A program made the position numbers and the translations under genes. From assembly GCA_019009955.1 (NCBI GenBank), contig CM032228.1:222677501-222741500 (forward strand): a stretch of DNA of 64,000 nucleotides, given 5' to 3'. This DNA is from Riptortus pedestris. Taxonomy: Eukaryota; Arthropoda; Insecta; Hemiptera; Alydidae. Position 1 is the first letter of the stretch. Each line of letters begins with the position of its first letter. The notes under the pieces were generated by a model, which saw only the letters and a list, made by a program, of their open reading frames with translations, was not told the origin of the DNA and searched no databases. Below are positions 34,701 through 49,400 of this stretch, one piece after another.

Positions 34701-37700
34701 TCACCGTTAGGAGGTGCAATACGTGCCTTAGGTATGGGACACGGAGCAAGGACATGCAGATCACCGCTGACATATGGTATGTGTGGAGAGGAGGGGCACC
34801 ACCAGATGAGATGTCCGAGCGTTGGCAATCAGGAGAAGCTGAGGTGTGCCAACTGCTGGAGGGCCGGCTACAGAGATAGAAGTCACCCTGCTGGATGGGT
34901 CGGGTGCCCGGTGCTGGAGGTGGAGAAGAGGCAGATGGTGAGGAACACCAAGTATGATGAGGCCTAATACAGCGTGGGTAGGGATCTGCCAGGTGGGCAT
35001 GGATAGAGAGTGTGGTTGCGAGTGAGGTACGAACGGAAGCGTGCAAGAGTGGAGTGAGTGTGATTGCTGTGCAAGAGCCGTATGTGAGGGATGGAAGGGT
35101 GACTGGGTTCGGTATGGGTGCGAGAGTGGTTGTTGGGTGTGAATCTGATGTGATTGAGCGCGCGTGAGCGGCGGTTGTGGTGCTGGACCTGAATATGGGG
35201 GTTCTCAGGCTCAGCCAGCTGAGCAACAGCCATTTTGTGGTTCAGATGATAACTGGGATTGGGGCCTTCTACTTGGTGTCCATGTATTTTCAGCCGTCGC
35301 ACAGTATAGATGGGTATCTTGACAGGCTGTGTATGATTGAGAGAGTGTTGAGAGGTAAGGATGTGGTTGTATGTATGGATGCGAATTCGAAGAATGTGTT
35401 GTGGGAGGGGTGATGTGACGGATGATAGAGGGTTGGAGTTGGAAGTGTGTGTGTGAATGGTCTGGGATGGAAGATAGTGAATGAGTGTGGTGAGCCGACG
35501 TTTCGGGGTGCGACTGGGGGTGTGAGTTGGATTGATGTGACTGTGGTGTCTGCGAGTATGAGTGCTAGGTTGACTGAATGGAGTGTGGAGAGTGAATGGT
35601 GCAGTGTTGCGCGTGTGTTGAGAGAAGTCATTAGAATATGCCTTGCGCTATGACTACAATACACTAAATTTTCAAATGGCCCAACCAATAAACATAAATG
35701 CAGTATTTATGTAGCATTAAAATTGTTACATTTGATGATACAAAATTAAATGAAAATGATAAATTAATTTTCGTCAAGAATAACAATTCCTCTGTTGGTC
35801 ATGGAAAATCTATAGTCCTAATTTTCATTGCAGGTACTCCTGATGCTATATCTTACAGTAGTTGATGATACGGTTATCTTCCATTTCATTGCATACAGTG
35901 CACAGAGGACAAAATAACCTCTAGTTCTGGCGTGGCCTAGAGAGTAACTATAACGTCAACACGTGTTTGTCCTTTTTGGCCTGATTCAACCACAATTGCA
36001 CTAATAAAGAGCTGTCATAGTAGTTGTGGTGAAGGCCTCTCTATTGGGATCGTCCACTATTCTTGCCAATAGTCCATCTTTTCATCTGTGATTAATACGA
36101 GGAAACGGTGATGGAGCGTTGTAATTGTGCTGATGATATATGGATATATTGTTCATTTCTCGACAGGAAACACATTAATGACAATTATCTGAATCGAAAA
36201 AAAAGTGACTAGGATAAACCTTAATAAATATAACATAATACATTTTCTGAAGATATTACCTGACTTGACAAGACATCTTCGATGATGTGGTAGACGGCTG
36301 TGCCACTAATAATGACGCTTCATCATCATCTGAGTATCTGCGAGATGTAATTTCTTTAATTAAATCATGTTAAATAATATCCGCATAATTTGTAAATAGA
36401 TAAAATCTGTAGATATTATAAATAGTAGAATAATAAAAAAACACTAACTTGCCATAGCACTGGTATTTTTTCACTATTTTATGAGAAACAACCTAACTTA
36501 TGCGATCATCCAATGGACCCATAACAATTATAAATGTCGATGGCTATATAAATAGATATAAATTACTTTTAGTAATACTAAGTGAAACCAAAAGAAAAAA
36601 AAAACCTTTTGTTTTCATGATAGAATAACTTCTGTATAAATTCCATTTACTCACTTTTTCCGATGCCGTGTACTTGCCTCTACGGGTTTTTTTCTATGGC
36701 GTTCCTACGAAAAATACATAAAATGTTCCGTATAACTATTAATTGGGATTATCGACAATAAATAGCATTATTATTATTACTATTATAATGTAATTTCTTT
36801 GTTAAAATAGTTACCTCCTATTAAAGGTATTTATTTAATGAGTGCGTAAAAAGAAATTTCTATTTCTGTTTACTAATATTCCCATATGTAATGGATCTTC
36901 CTCTGATATTCTATACATTTTTTCCCCTATACCTTTATTTAACCTTTGCTCTACATGCTTCATAAATTTAATACTACTTATTCTGTAACCATGTCCCTCA
37001 TTAATTGTTAAAATAAAACAATTTATAACGTCCCAAAGTAATGTAAAACTTTCTTCAATATAAATTTCCCACTAATTTTTGAAGAAGAGATATTATGGAA
37101 AAGAAACACGTAGGGAAAATGTAAAATAAAGATGTTACATAATTTTGAGCGATCTAAAACTATTGACTGATCTTGGTGGAGTACTCCTTTCGCGAGACTG
37201 ACTCTCGGGATGAGCTGAGCAGCTTTTATGGCCGGGGGGCAGACGTCAAAAGCGAATTGGCCAGACACTTCCAAATCCCGAATGGGTATTGCCGAGGACT
37301 GGCTAGACTAGACCGTCGATCTGCTCCTTTGATCTACTTCGTACGTCCCAAATACGTGATTAACTCGGTTTAATTTAACATATACGTAGTTCGCAACACT
37401 ATGTATATGTCACACTCTGTTAGTTGATGAATATAAATTTCATGGGCCCGAAAAAAAAAAATTGCGGCTTCTGATATTATTATAAAAAAATAATTATTTT
37501 CCTAGTCTTTTTTAATACGGTTTACCGGGCGTTAGCCAGCCTAATCTGTAGTACCAAACTCATTGAATTGTGTCTCACTGTGTCTTGAGTCGTAAACTGG
37601 GTAGGCGTAATAGAATAAAGTGAACGTTAAATTCTACTTTTGAACATGTTATTATTAAACATTTCTCTTGTTCTGAAAGGTTGGTAAAAACTTGTACGCA

Positions 37701-40700
37701 TTTTGTCAATTTTAGTTATTGAATGTTCTGTAAACTAACTTTGTAGGTAAATTATAAATAATGTGGACTAATATTAATCTTATGCCGTTACGAATAATAA
37801 ATAATGTGATAAATAAGAAACTTATGAGAATTTCTAAAAACGAGGAAAACCTTAGGACTGGATCTATCCGTTTTTCTTTGGTCATCATGTCTTCTATGAT
37901 TTTTATGACGAGGCCTCCTGTGTCCTCTTCGAGCATTATTATCTGACTGAAAAGAGAAAAAGTTAAAATGAAAACCCCAGAATTAAACTTAACAAAAAGC
38001 GATGAATTATTTTACGAAGAAATACCAAAAATATTTCTTATTAAATAATACTGAGAAGTATGGCGTTTGTCGTAGAAACCTACTAATTGACAGAAGAGAA
38101 CACATACTAGCATGCTAGGAAATATATACTTCTATAAAGAGAGCATGATCCAAATTAGGTTGCACAATATAGATTAACATTATCCAGGAAAAGAGGAAAG
38201 AACGATATATTTACAAAAAGTTGAGTTTGTATATCCAAATGTCTTAATAAATATAAATATTAATTGTTAGCATTAAAGCGAGAGTTTTCAGACATTAAAG
38301 GCATATCATTTTACAGGTTGCACGTTGTTAGGATGGTTGGAGGTAACGCCAAGTAGTGTGCCGTCAGCAAAAAGTAACCTTGAGACGATCACTCAACACA
38401 GAATCAGGTGATCGAAAGATAGAGAAGTGAGACGGGGGGGGGGGGGTTTAAGGTAACGCCAAGAAGTGTGCCGTCAACAAAGAAGTAAGTTGCAACACAG
38501 GACAGCACAACCTTGAGACGAACACTCAGAACTGAAGCAGGATATAGAAAGACAATCAAGTGAGACATGAGGGAGATTATAGGAGGTGACGCTAAACAAT
38601 ATACCAGAAACGAGAATTAAGTTGGAATACAGGAGTGACCAGAATTTTAAGGATGCAATGTGAAAATTGAAAACCTAGTAATAAAGATGAAGCACACGCT
38701 CTGGAGGTATCATGACTGTTTAGCACGAAAGCATGCTACTGAAGCGAGCCTCACATATTTATTGCTAATTTATTCACTCTACAGGCATTTGGTAATCTCC
38801 CTCGACGGTCATCCAGCGCCAAAGCGGCTCTTTCCCCCTTTTCTTCCTCCCAGTCACTGACACACAGAGGTACGCACAGTAACCTGGCATCTTGTGACGT
38901 CAGCTAACATCTAATATGGCAAAAACCGCATTGAAGTTGGATATGGCCGTTATATTATAATGTCTTTCCTGCCTGATTTTCTGAAAACAATTTTGAAAAT
39001 CCTTAATCACTCCATAGTGGTGAGCCCTCTAAAAAATGGATTTTCAACTTCATACTTTTTTAAATTAGTTATGGACAACGCACGCCGTTTCCAGATATCT
39101 ATAAAATAAAGAAGGATTGTCATGTGATTTAGATCGTGTCTCTTAATGAGCTTGGTAAACGTAGTGTTATGTGTACGATTCCAAACTGGGCAAGAGGAAT
39201 TGTTTTATTGATGAACTTATAAAATCCTTAGTCCCACCCTGACTAACCCACGCCGATTGGATTGAATAAAGTGAATGTAAATATTTATTTATTTAGGTGT
39301 GTCGCAATTTAAGCGATTCACACATTGTTATAATAAAATCTACAGAGGTAGGTAAAAGTAAGGTGAATTTTAAGTAAATAAATGGTTTAGAAATTTTTAC
39401 TTACTGTAGCATATGCCATATGGTTGGTAGGTAATACAGCATATGTTATATGGGTGCTAGGTGATGAAACCTACTCTTACTGTTACCTTTTAATAAATTA
39501 GTTTGAATAATGGCGTTCCTCAATGAACTGTTAGTTATTAATATTACATTGGCGACGAGGTAAAATGCTAAAAAAGAAGCAGAATAGGGTATCAGTCGAA
39601 TTGTCTACTTAGGAGAAAGAAGAAGCAACGAGTATGAATCTCATAACGGAGAGAATGTCAAGGTTTGTATTTAATGAGTATACAAAGGACATGTTATGGG
39701 AAGATTAAATCCGGCACTTCGAGTTGACGGCCCGGGTGAAGGGGCTTGGTGAGAAGAGAAGTGCGGAGGACGCGGCACGTAGGGCCTCCTCCTGGCCAGC
39801 ATCGGCGCAGAGCACCTCAGGGCGTTGTCTGACCTTATGTACCCGACCGACTGGAACACGTGCAGTTACGAGCAAGTGAAGGCGGCAGACTATTCAGGTC
39901 CACCGTGACAATCTTTGCTCTCCGGTTCGAATTCAAGAAGAAGGTCAGGACTGATGGTGAGTCTTTTATCCTTTTTTATAATAGATTAAAGTCTCTGGCC
40001 CGTAAATGTAATTATGGCCCTGGTTTAGATGAAAGGTTGAGGGATTGGTTTGCTGTGGGCATCCGATGCTATGAATTTGGGATCGAGGTACGATAAAGAT
40101 GGCCAGATGGGACTGATCGTGCAGGAGTACCTGTAAAATCAGAGCAGCTGTTGGAACGAGCTAGGGGGGAGGTTTTTAAGAACCCTAGCCCTTCGGAAGG
40201 GGATGTTCTACAGGTGGCCCAGAAGAAATCTCCCAGTTTCTGCCTGAGATGTGGGAGGCGCAGTGGTCAAGGCCGGTCTTCTTGTCCAGCTGCTTCAGCT
40301 GTCTGCAGGAATTGTTCAAAGGGGTCCGCTCTTTAGAATTGGAGAATAACACAGCCGCCCGGGACGATGAGGATCATACAGCTGAAGTAAGACCTGTTAG
40401 GAGTAAAGTCCTAAGGGCCACTATAGATGTAGATTTGAATGGAAAATTTTGGAATTTGACTCTGGCGCTCGTATCAGTACAAATTGTAAATCCGTATGGG
40501 AGAGTGTCAGAAGGGCGGATCCGGAACACAGGCCCTCTTCAGAAATTATAACAGATTATTGAAAGAATCCACTAGCTGTTGTGGGTAGGGCTAAGATCCA
40601 AGTCAGGTTGGGTAGACACTTCCGGCAGTGGTCCTGGCGGAAGAGGCCGTCCCACTGTTTGGGCTTCCCTGGTGCCTAGCGTTCAACCTACCTCTTCCTA

Positions 40701-43399
40701 AACAGGTGACTGCGGAAGATTGTAAAAGGAGATAATGAACTCTCACAGGTGAGTCGGGAACGTCCCAAAATTGTAAAAAGAATTATTACGGAATTTAGAT
40801 GTCTTCCGGGAAGAGCTTGGGACAATTGCTGGGTTGAAGCAAAAATTCACCTAAAGCCAGGGGCAAGGCCCGTTGCTTTCAGTGCTCGACGTATCCCATT
40901 CCCTATGCGGAAAGCCGTTGAAAATTAGTTGGTTAGCGAGGAATGGGATTCTGGAAACAGTGGATCCCGCTGACACGCCGATAGAGTGGTTCACCACAAC
41001 GGTCAATGTGGATAAAGGAGCTAGCGCTGTTCGAATCTGTGGGGATTTTAGAGTAACTCTGAATTCTAATATTATATTCGAGCCATCTTCTCCCGACATT
41101 TGATGACCTGACACCTAAATTGAACGGTTCCAAAATCTTTTCCATAATTGATTTGAAGGACGCTAATCTGCAGATGAGAGAAGCAGCTGACGACCAAAAA
41201 TATTTGACCATTTCCACACATAAAGGATATAATAGGTACAAAAGGCTACTCTTCGGCCTACAGTCTTGTCCGGCAAAATTCCAAGGGTACATGGAGAAGC
41301 TATTAGCAGGATTAGATATGGGGGTTCTATTGGATGATGTTGTGGTTGGAGGAGCGAATCTCAACTCGCATGTCAGTGCTCTGCGAGAGGTCTTGGAGTG
41401 ACTACGGGAAGCAGGCCTAAGGGCAAAGTTGGCAAAATGGAAGTTTCTACAGAAGGAAGTCAAATACCTGTGCCACCGTATTGACGAACATGGCATACAT
41501 CCATCTAAAATCAAATTTGCCGCCATTCGAGAAGCAAAGCAACCACTGAACGTAAAAGAATTAAGAGCCTTTTTGGGGTTTGTTAATTATTATGAGAAGT
41601 TCATTCCAAATTTGCATGCTATATGAGCCCCGTTGCATGCCCTGACTGGCACGAAGAGTAGGTGGAAATGGACTCAAGTGAAACATGCAGTGTTTGAGAA
41701 GGTGAAAACATTGTTATCAGCTGAAGACACCATCGTACCTTACGATCTGAAGAAGCCTGTCATCTTGGCCTGCGACGCGTCTGAACATGGAGTCGGCGCA
41801 GTGTTACTCCATAAAATGGAGGATAGCTATGAGTGCTCAATTTTGTTCGCCTCAAGAACTTTAACACCGACAGAAAATATATATTCGCCAATTGGTAGAC
41901 AGGCGCTGGCCTTGGTCTTTGCAGTTAGGGAGTTCCGTTAATTCCTGCTTGGGCGAGAATTTGTACTTAGGACAGACCACAGGCCTCTGGAGAGGATATT
42001 TGGAACTGAGAGGGACCTTGCTAAAACAGCAAACTCTCGTTTGGTACGAAGGGCAATCAATCTCATGGAATATAACTACCGGATAGAGTACTGTAAGGGA
42101 ACCAACGGGCTGGCCGATTTCTTATCCCGTTTTCCAAGTGTAAGAGAACCAATTGATGATGAAGATGATATAATCTCAGAGGTCAAGGAATTAAGGACAA
42201 TTAGAATGGAGACAAATATCATTAATTTCTTCAGCTGGGGACATTAAAAAATAATATGGAAAGGATCCAGTCTGTAAGCTTCTCTTAGATTATCTGGAGC
42301 ATGGATGGCCTAAAAATTCGAAAACTATGAAACCTGGTGTGAAGAATGTTGGAACAAGAGAGACGAGCTAACACTGGAATATGATGTTATTCTTCGGTTG
42401 GGAAGACTGTTTGTTCCTGAAGCTCTGTTTGTTCCTGAAGCTCCGTACTTTAACAATTACACGAGGGTCACCCTGGATCACTACAATGCACTCACTGCCC
42501 CGTTACTATGACTGGTGGCCAGACATCGATGAGGATATCGAGAAGTACGTAAGAAGATGCACTCCATGCCAAACTAACATACATAGCTAGTGTGAGGTGC
42601 CTCTGTATCCCTGGAACGTACCGAATGGACCCTGGGAGCGACTCCACGTGGACATAGCAGAACCCGGAGGTGGCAAGTATTGGCTGGTAGGGATACTTGC
42701 TTACTCCAAGTGGGTTGAAGTGGATGTGATGAACCGAATGACCACCGGAGTTATAACTGACCGATAGAGGCAATGGTTCTCGAGGTATGGTGTACCCAAG
42801 CAGAAGGTATCTGATAATGGGACGCAGTGGACCTCGTCAATGTTCAAGAATTTCTACTCTGCAAACAATATCCGACATGTGACCGGAGCTCCTTATCATT
42901 CAAACGGGCTCGTGGAGAGAATGATTCACACGTTCAAGTCCAGGAACTGTGCCTAGGCAGGAGGGGTTGCCACCAAGCCTTGCAATGGCACAGGTTCACC
43001 TGTCCTACCTATATGCCATATGGTTGCTAGGTAATGCAGCATATGCTATATGGTTGCTAGGTGATGAAACCTACTCTTACTGTTACCTTAAATTAGTTAA
43101 TAAATTAGTTTGAATAATGGCGTTACTCAATGAACTGTTAGTTATTAATATTACACTTACGTCACTGGATTCATATGAGCCTACTTCACTACTGCTTGAG
43201 CTATCATCTGCTTCATCGCCAGTGTCAATACTCCTCTGTACCATAATGAGTTAAAAGAATAATAATATATATTGAAAGGTAAGAATTTAATTTTAACCAA
43301 TTTCTCTTATGGGGGAAGACCCTTCTCATGACCCAATTTTCGAAAATATTTTTTAAATGTCCATCGATACTACTGGTAATGAAATTGAGGTCCGTACAA

Positions 43400-43449
<50 letters not shown>

Positions 43450-46400
43450 TAGCGGACCCGACAGACTTTGTCTTGTATGATATTTCAAGCGATTAGGATA
43501 TTAAATTTAATAATATTATGTTTAAAACAAATATACTTTTAATAAAAAAAATTAAATTAAAAAAAAAACAAGTGCACGTTAGCCTAAAAAGAAATAGAAA
43601 AGTCCGTCACGCAGGGGCTGCATAAACTAGATTTCCCTCGTGAAGTTAAGTAATAGAAAGTCCGTCACGCAGGGGCTGCGTAAACTAAGCAGATTTCCCA
43701 CGTAAAGTTATACAATAGAGAAATCTCCATACGAGTGCCGATCAGTTACAGACACGGCCGAAATAGATTTTGGTGGGAACCATAGCTCGTCCGTTATACT
43801 TATAAAAATGCAAATATCTCGGTTAATATTCAAGATAGAGAATAAGTCTATATAACAATATTTATAGTAAATTTAATTTTCAATAAGATTGGTTCTATAC
43901 AGTTTTTCGATCCGACGTATAGTAACGGAGATATTTCGAAAATCCCCCCTCTAAACCCACCCTCCCACTTGTCTGATTTCAGCAGTTACCGAACTTGATC
44001 TTCCTTTTTACATCAAACGAATTAATACCGAGTTTGGAGATGATTAAACTAAAATTGCGACCGCTAGAGTGTTAACAGACAAATAATACACACATATATA
44101 TATATATACTCGCTCAGATACCCGGCTTCGCTCGGGAATTCATTAGACGCTGAATGGTGATGATATTTTTTTGGCAAGGCTTTACACAATATTTTGACAT
44201 TTACCCGTCCCAGTGTTATACGGGTTAATACCCGTCATTTCTGTGGATTTGTTATTAGTAAAATTAATTTTTTATGTAAGACTTCACTGTCCTCCATATT
44301 GTCATATTTCCCGTTTCCTGTGCATTATGCATAGTTTTGAATTATTAAGGACAAAATATTAACATACATTTGAATTGATTTTTCCAGGTGCTGTACCTGG
44401 TAGTTTATATTGAAATGAATTGTTGAGCAAATTTCTCTAAATAACAAAATAAACAACTTTTGTTATGTGCATATTTGCCGAAACCCCAATAAGAAACGAA
44501 ATATCACTATTTTTAAATTCAGGCCTCCCTTATAACCCCCCCCCCTCCTGCCCGTGCTAGAAATGTTGGTATAGCTTATTATAATGAAAACGTTAGTGCT
44601 AATACGCATACCGAGTTTTATTTATTTCGGTTGGCTCTTTTGTCCCAAATAAAATTGTTCACTTCCGCTATAGGTTTTAGCGTATATCTCGTTTATAATT
44701 CGCTTTGCTAAAAAAGTGTATATAACAAAAGTTACTCTAAATAACACAATAAACAACTTTTGTTATGTTCATATTTGCCGAAAAACGAATAGATAACGAA
44801 ATACCGCTATTTTTAAATTCAGGCCTCTCTTACAACCCCCACTCCTGCCCGTTCCTAGAAATGTTGGTATGGCTTGTTATAATGAAAGCGTAAGTGCTAA
44901 TACATATACCGAGTTTTATTTATTTCGGTTGGCTCTTTGGTCCCAAATAAAATTGTTCACTTCCGCTATAGGTTTTAGCGCATATCTCGTTTATAGTTCG
45001 CTTTACGAAAAAAGTGTATATAACAAAAGTTACTCTAAATAACAAAATAAACAACTTTTGTTATATTCATATTTGCTGAAAAACCAATAGGAAACGAAAT
45101 ATCGCTATTTTTAGTTTCTGGCTTCCCTCATTACCCCCACTCCTGTTCGTCTTAGAGGATATTAATATAGCCTAAAGTCTAAGTTGGGTTAGTAGTAATA
45201 TACATACCAAGTTTCATAAAAGTCGGTTCGACCGTTTATGCGTGAAAAGGTAACAAACAAACAAATAAACAAACAAACAAAACGACACGAAAGAAACAAA
45301 ATGCAGTTATGGTGTCTATGACATGTGAAACGAAAAGTTATCGTGAAATTTCGCGAAAAAAATCAATGTACAGACAGAGGTTACAATTTTATATATATAC
45401 TAGCTAAGGTACCCGGCGATGCCCGGGAAATCATTGCTGACTGACTAATGATGGTATTTTTATAGCAAGACTTCAATGTGTACAATTGCACTTCCCTCCA
45501 CGATGTATTGTTTTTTTCAAAACAGCCAATCCTAAAGTGTAACTTTCAGGGTTAGTAGAATAGAAATTTTAGTTTTGAAGAATATATGAAAATGGGTTCC
45601 TAATTTATCCCTCACGACTTTTTGACTCACGGTTTTTGAATAATTCAAACCATAATCATGGGTAGCATTTATCACAATTAAATATCTTCTATAATGAACA
45701 TATTTCCTGCCAAAAATCAAACCAAGCTCATATAGTTTTAGCATAGTTTTATACATAAGATTATATTCGTATTAGTAAGCCTCAGTGGAAATCACCCGTC
45801 GTGGCAGCATTCCACAGGAAATAACTAAACTCAATTACCTCCCGTCCATTTCCGCTCTCGCAGGAGCGTTATCATCGTTGTTTTCCTTAGAATATTGCTT
45901 CAGAATATTATTTTAATAATTTATCTCCCTCATGGAACTAAATAATAGATCCCTAAACATAATTTCATTTATGTTCAAAAAGCTAGATGAGGGGAAGAGA
46001 GCCCCCCTGCAACCTAGTAATACTTTAAACATTCATATCGAGTATATATTAAATACCAGAAATGCTCTTATAGTTTATATTCTATTAGAAATAAATAACA
46101 AAGTTATAGGAAAAATAAATAAATAAATGAGGAGGCGACAGAGATTTATAAGCTCACTAATCCGAATCATACTTCCAACTATCATATAAGACTAAAACAT
46201 AACATCTTTTGTTATAATATGCATTTATTAAAAACACTTAAATAAGCACTAATAAAATTATTGACTCCCGCTATGGATTTAGCGTATATGCCGTGTTAAC
46301 TTCATTTACGGCAAACGTGAATACAACAAAAGATACTTTAAATAACAAAAGTAAACAACTTGCAACTGTGCACGTTAGCCGAAAAAAAAATAGAAAATGA

Positions 46401-49400
46401 AAATTGCGAATTTTTATCTTAGGTCTGTCTTATAACCCCCACTCCCGTTTGAACCTAAACATTTTAATGTAGCTTATAATCATGGAAGAATTAATGCTAA
46501 TTCGCATACCAAGTTTTGTTAAATTCGGTTCAATCGTTTGTGCTCAACAACATTGTTGGCTTCCGCTTTAGTTTTTAACGCATATCTCGTTTATGTTATA
46601 CAGCAAAAGTGAATATAACCAAAGTTACTTTAAATAACAAAATAAACAACTTTTGTCATGTGCATATTTGCAGAAAAACCAGTAGAAAAAGAAATATCGC
46701 TATTTTTAATTTCAGGCCTCCCTTATAACCCCTACTCCTGCCCGTCCCTAGAAATATTGGTATGGCTTATGATAATTAAGGTGTCAGAGATAATACACAT
46801 ACCGAGTTTTATTTAGTTCGGTGGACTCTTTTGTGCCAAATAATATTCTTGACACCCGCAATAATTTTTAGCGTATAACGCCTTTATAATTCGGTATTCG
46901 ACGATAGTGTATATAACAAAAGTTTCTCTAAATAACAAAATAAACAACTTTTGTTATGTGCATATTTGCCATAACACCAATAGGAAACGGAATATCACTA
47001 TTTTTAATTTCAGGCGTCCCTTATAACCCCCACTCCTGCCCGTCCCTAGAAATGTTTGTATGGCTTATTATAAGGAAGGCGTTAGTGCTAATACACATAC
47101 CGAGTTTTATTTAGTTCGGTTGAGTCTTTGTGCCAAATAAAATTGTTGACTCCCTCTATAATGTTTAGCGTATAACACCTTTATAGTTCGGTATACGAAA
47201 AAAGTGTACATAACAAAAGTTACTCTAAATAACAAAATAAACCACTTTTGTTATATGCATATTTGCCAAGAAACCAATAGGAAACGAAATATCGCTATTT
47301 TTAATTTCAGGCCTCCCTTATAACCCCCACTTCTGTTCGTCTCAGAGAATATTAATATAGCCTAAAGTCTAAGTTGGGTTAGTAGTAATACACATACCAA
47401 GTTTCATAAAATTCGGTTCAGCCGTTTATGCGTGAAAAGGTAACAAACAAACAAACAAACAAACAAACAAACAAACAAACAAACAGACACCAAAGAAACA
47501 AAATGCAGTTATGGTGTCTATGACATGTGAAACGAAAAGTTATCGTGAAATTTCGCGAAAAAAATCAATGTACAGACAGAGGTTACAATTTTATATATAT
47601 ATAGATAGAAGATATATATATGGTGGTGTTGTGTTACCAGTATGTAGATTTCATATATATATATATATATATATATGGTGGTGTTGTGTTACCAGTATGT
47701 AGATTTATTAGCAGATTTCCCTTAAGTGAAATCAGCTATTGAGGTCGTACTCATGACGCGATTTTCGAAAAAATTTCTTCAAATGTCCATCTATTCTAAC
47801 CAGGTGATGACGAAAATGAGGTCCGCTCAAAATTATATATCTATATATATGTAAAGGAGATGTGTATGAGAGGGAGGTGATGGTAGTCCTATTTCTCTTA
47901 AATACATATATTTTACAAATGGAATAAAAAGTAGTTAACACCAAGAAAATATAAACACCATAAAAATTAAATAAACGGGAATGGGACTGGCTATCAGATA
48001 AATGGGTGTGACAAAGGTCTCTCACCTAGGATTATCCATGGCCAATACATGCTGAGGGTCTTCTCTGCTACGGCACTAACACGCGCACCTAGTCCCTGCC
48101 TGCTGGACACTGTCTCCCGGCCTCACCTCTTGCACCGGTCAGCAGAAAACCCCTCTCTAGCACCAGCCAGCCCCACCCAAGTAAACTCATATAAAATAAT
48201 TAATTTCATATACCATTAATAGCTAAAAATTGATTAATTGCTAAACATACTACAATTACATTAATAACTAAATACACTACCCTTTACAATACCTCCCTCA
48301 CTGAAAAAGTGTCGCTTCACTCCTGAACGGCACTTTAGAACAACACTATTCGAGGGTCCCGGTACTATGAGTCCAAATTCTCAATCGGACCCTTAGGGGT
48401 CTTCACCTCTACGTGCCGCAACGCTTCCTCCAAAGCGCATCCCGTCTTCAGTCTCCTCAGCCATGCTCCGCCACATCTTGGTCATCCAATAACCGCCACG
48501 AAAGCGATGCCTCCCACAAGAAGGGTAGTCCCTAATACGTTGAACATCCACAGGAACAATGTCCATACGCCTCCTCCAGCGCAGTTCCGCAGTTCCTAGA
48601 CGTGATCTCCGCCAACGTCATCCAAGCTGAAACTGCCCTCCAATGTCAAAAGTGAAGAAATAGCTGTTCACACTTCTGCTTCTGCCAGCGCCTGCAGGAA
48701 CACACCTGTCGAGTTGTGCCGTTGGGACCGTGCGTGCACGGCACATGCCGTCATGGGCGGTCCTGAAGTCTTCAGTGGCAAGTCTAAGACCGCCCATATC
48801 TCGTGCGTTGTAGCCACACGATGTACCCTCGCCAGACTGTAGTAGACATTTGGCTCGTCTGCACCTGAAACCAAAGTCACACCCATCGGGAGAGCCAGCT
48901 CCACATCCCGCAGGGCTCTCTCTAATTCCCAACTCCGCAATAGGACCCTTGAAAAGATTCCCCTTTGGCACAACTCCACCCCCCTTACCATTTCCTCAAG
49001 CCTAAATAACAACTCGAAAGTGGCACGTTCGGGGTTACGAAGAGAGGCAGTAATGGTTACTGTTTCATTTAAAAGCATCATTGAGGGGGACACTGCTTTC
49101 CCTATCCCCTCATTCCTGGATGTCACTCCCTGTGATTCCTGTGATAGGTCCCTATCACTCGCGCTACACCCAACCAAACAAACAGAATTAAAATTTAACC
49201 TGTAACCCAGGTACTAGAAATACTTACTCTAAGAGTTTCGACTTCGATGATTGTAATTCATCACGGGCTCATACGCCTCCTGGACCATCAGGTGCTCTAC
49301 GATGGCGAAGTTGGTACGGAGACCGTGGCGCAACGTCCCTGGTGCGGAGGACTCCATTCGGGGTCCTGTGTAAGTTCTACCGACCTTTCCGACTCTTCCT

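Larger units (their letters stand above)
32700..35650 (+). mobile_element. R1-clade-like LINE, 5' part with ORF1 and endonuclease start
   Basis: GC-rich block in AT-rich surroundings. The 5' leader (32700-33335) contains a 28-30 bp T-run at about 32990-33015. ORF1 begins near ATG 33336 (MSLSNISVDLTGEEFS) and is broken by stops and shifts. Its 3' part has CCHC knuckles (CNTCLRYGTRS, CGEEGHHQMRCPSVGN, CANCWRAGYRDRSHP). ORF2 starts near 34960 with an AP-type endonuclease (GVSVIAVQEPYV, SNSHFVVQMI, FYLVSMYFQPS, DVVVCMDANSKNVLW, GEPTFRGATGGVSWIDVTV). It ends abruptly at about 35650 before the reverse transcriptase. The 3' loss is unusual for LINEs, which normally lose the 5' end. Open frames on the opposite strand here are shadows. 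Confidence 0.8.
39400..43160 (+). mobile_element. Ty3/gypsy retrotransposon (gypsy-1) with both LTRs and 5-bp target duplication
   Basis: The 5' LTR 39405-39548 and 3' LTR about 43010-43155 share CATATGGTTG.TAGGTAAT, CTAGGTGATGAAACCTACTC and AATGAACTGTTAGTTATTAA, and both end in TATTACA. CTTAC at 39400-39404 and 43156-43160 is the target duplication. TTGGCGACGAGG right after the 5' LTR is a probable primer-binding region. The interior carries decayed gag and pol. LTR differences and an indel show that the insertion is old. The right copy of the duplication touches the exon at 43161. Confidence 0.9.

Noticed and set aside
34405..35226. 273-codon open frame on the minus strand
   Set aside because: Shadow of LINE ORF1/ORF2; low-complexity Ser/Thr/His/Pro composition and no motif.
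37851..37936. Alternative reading MLEEDTGGLVIKIIEDMMTK in a minus-strand frame
   Set aside because: Only the other frame (SDNNARRGHRRP...) fits a splice acceptor at 37947 and the phase of both neighbouring exons.
45839..45885. Exon-like block on the minus strand, ENNDDNAPARAEMDG between ag and gtaatt
   Set aside because: It has 47 bases (phase 0 in, 2 out) and would break the frame between the exons at 57199 and 43161, so it was not added to the charged-protein gene.
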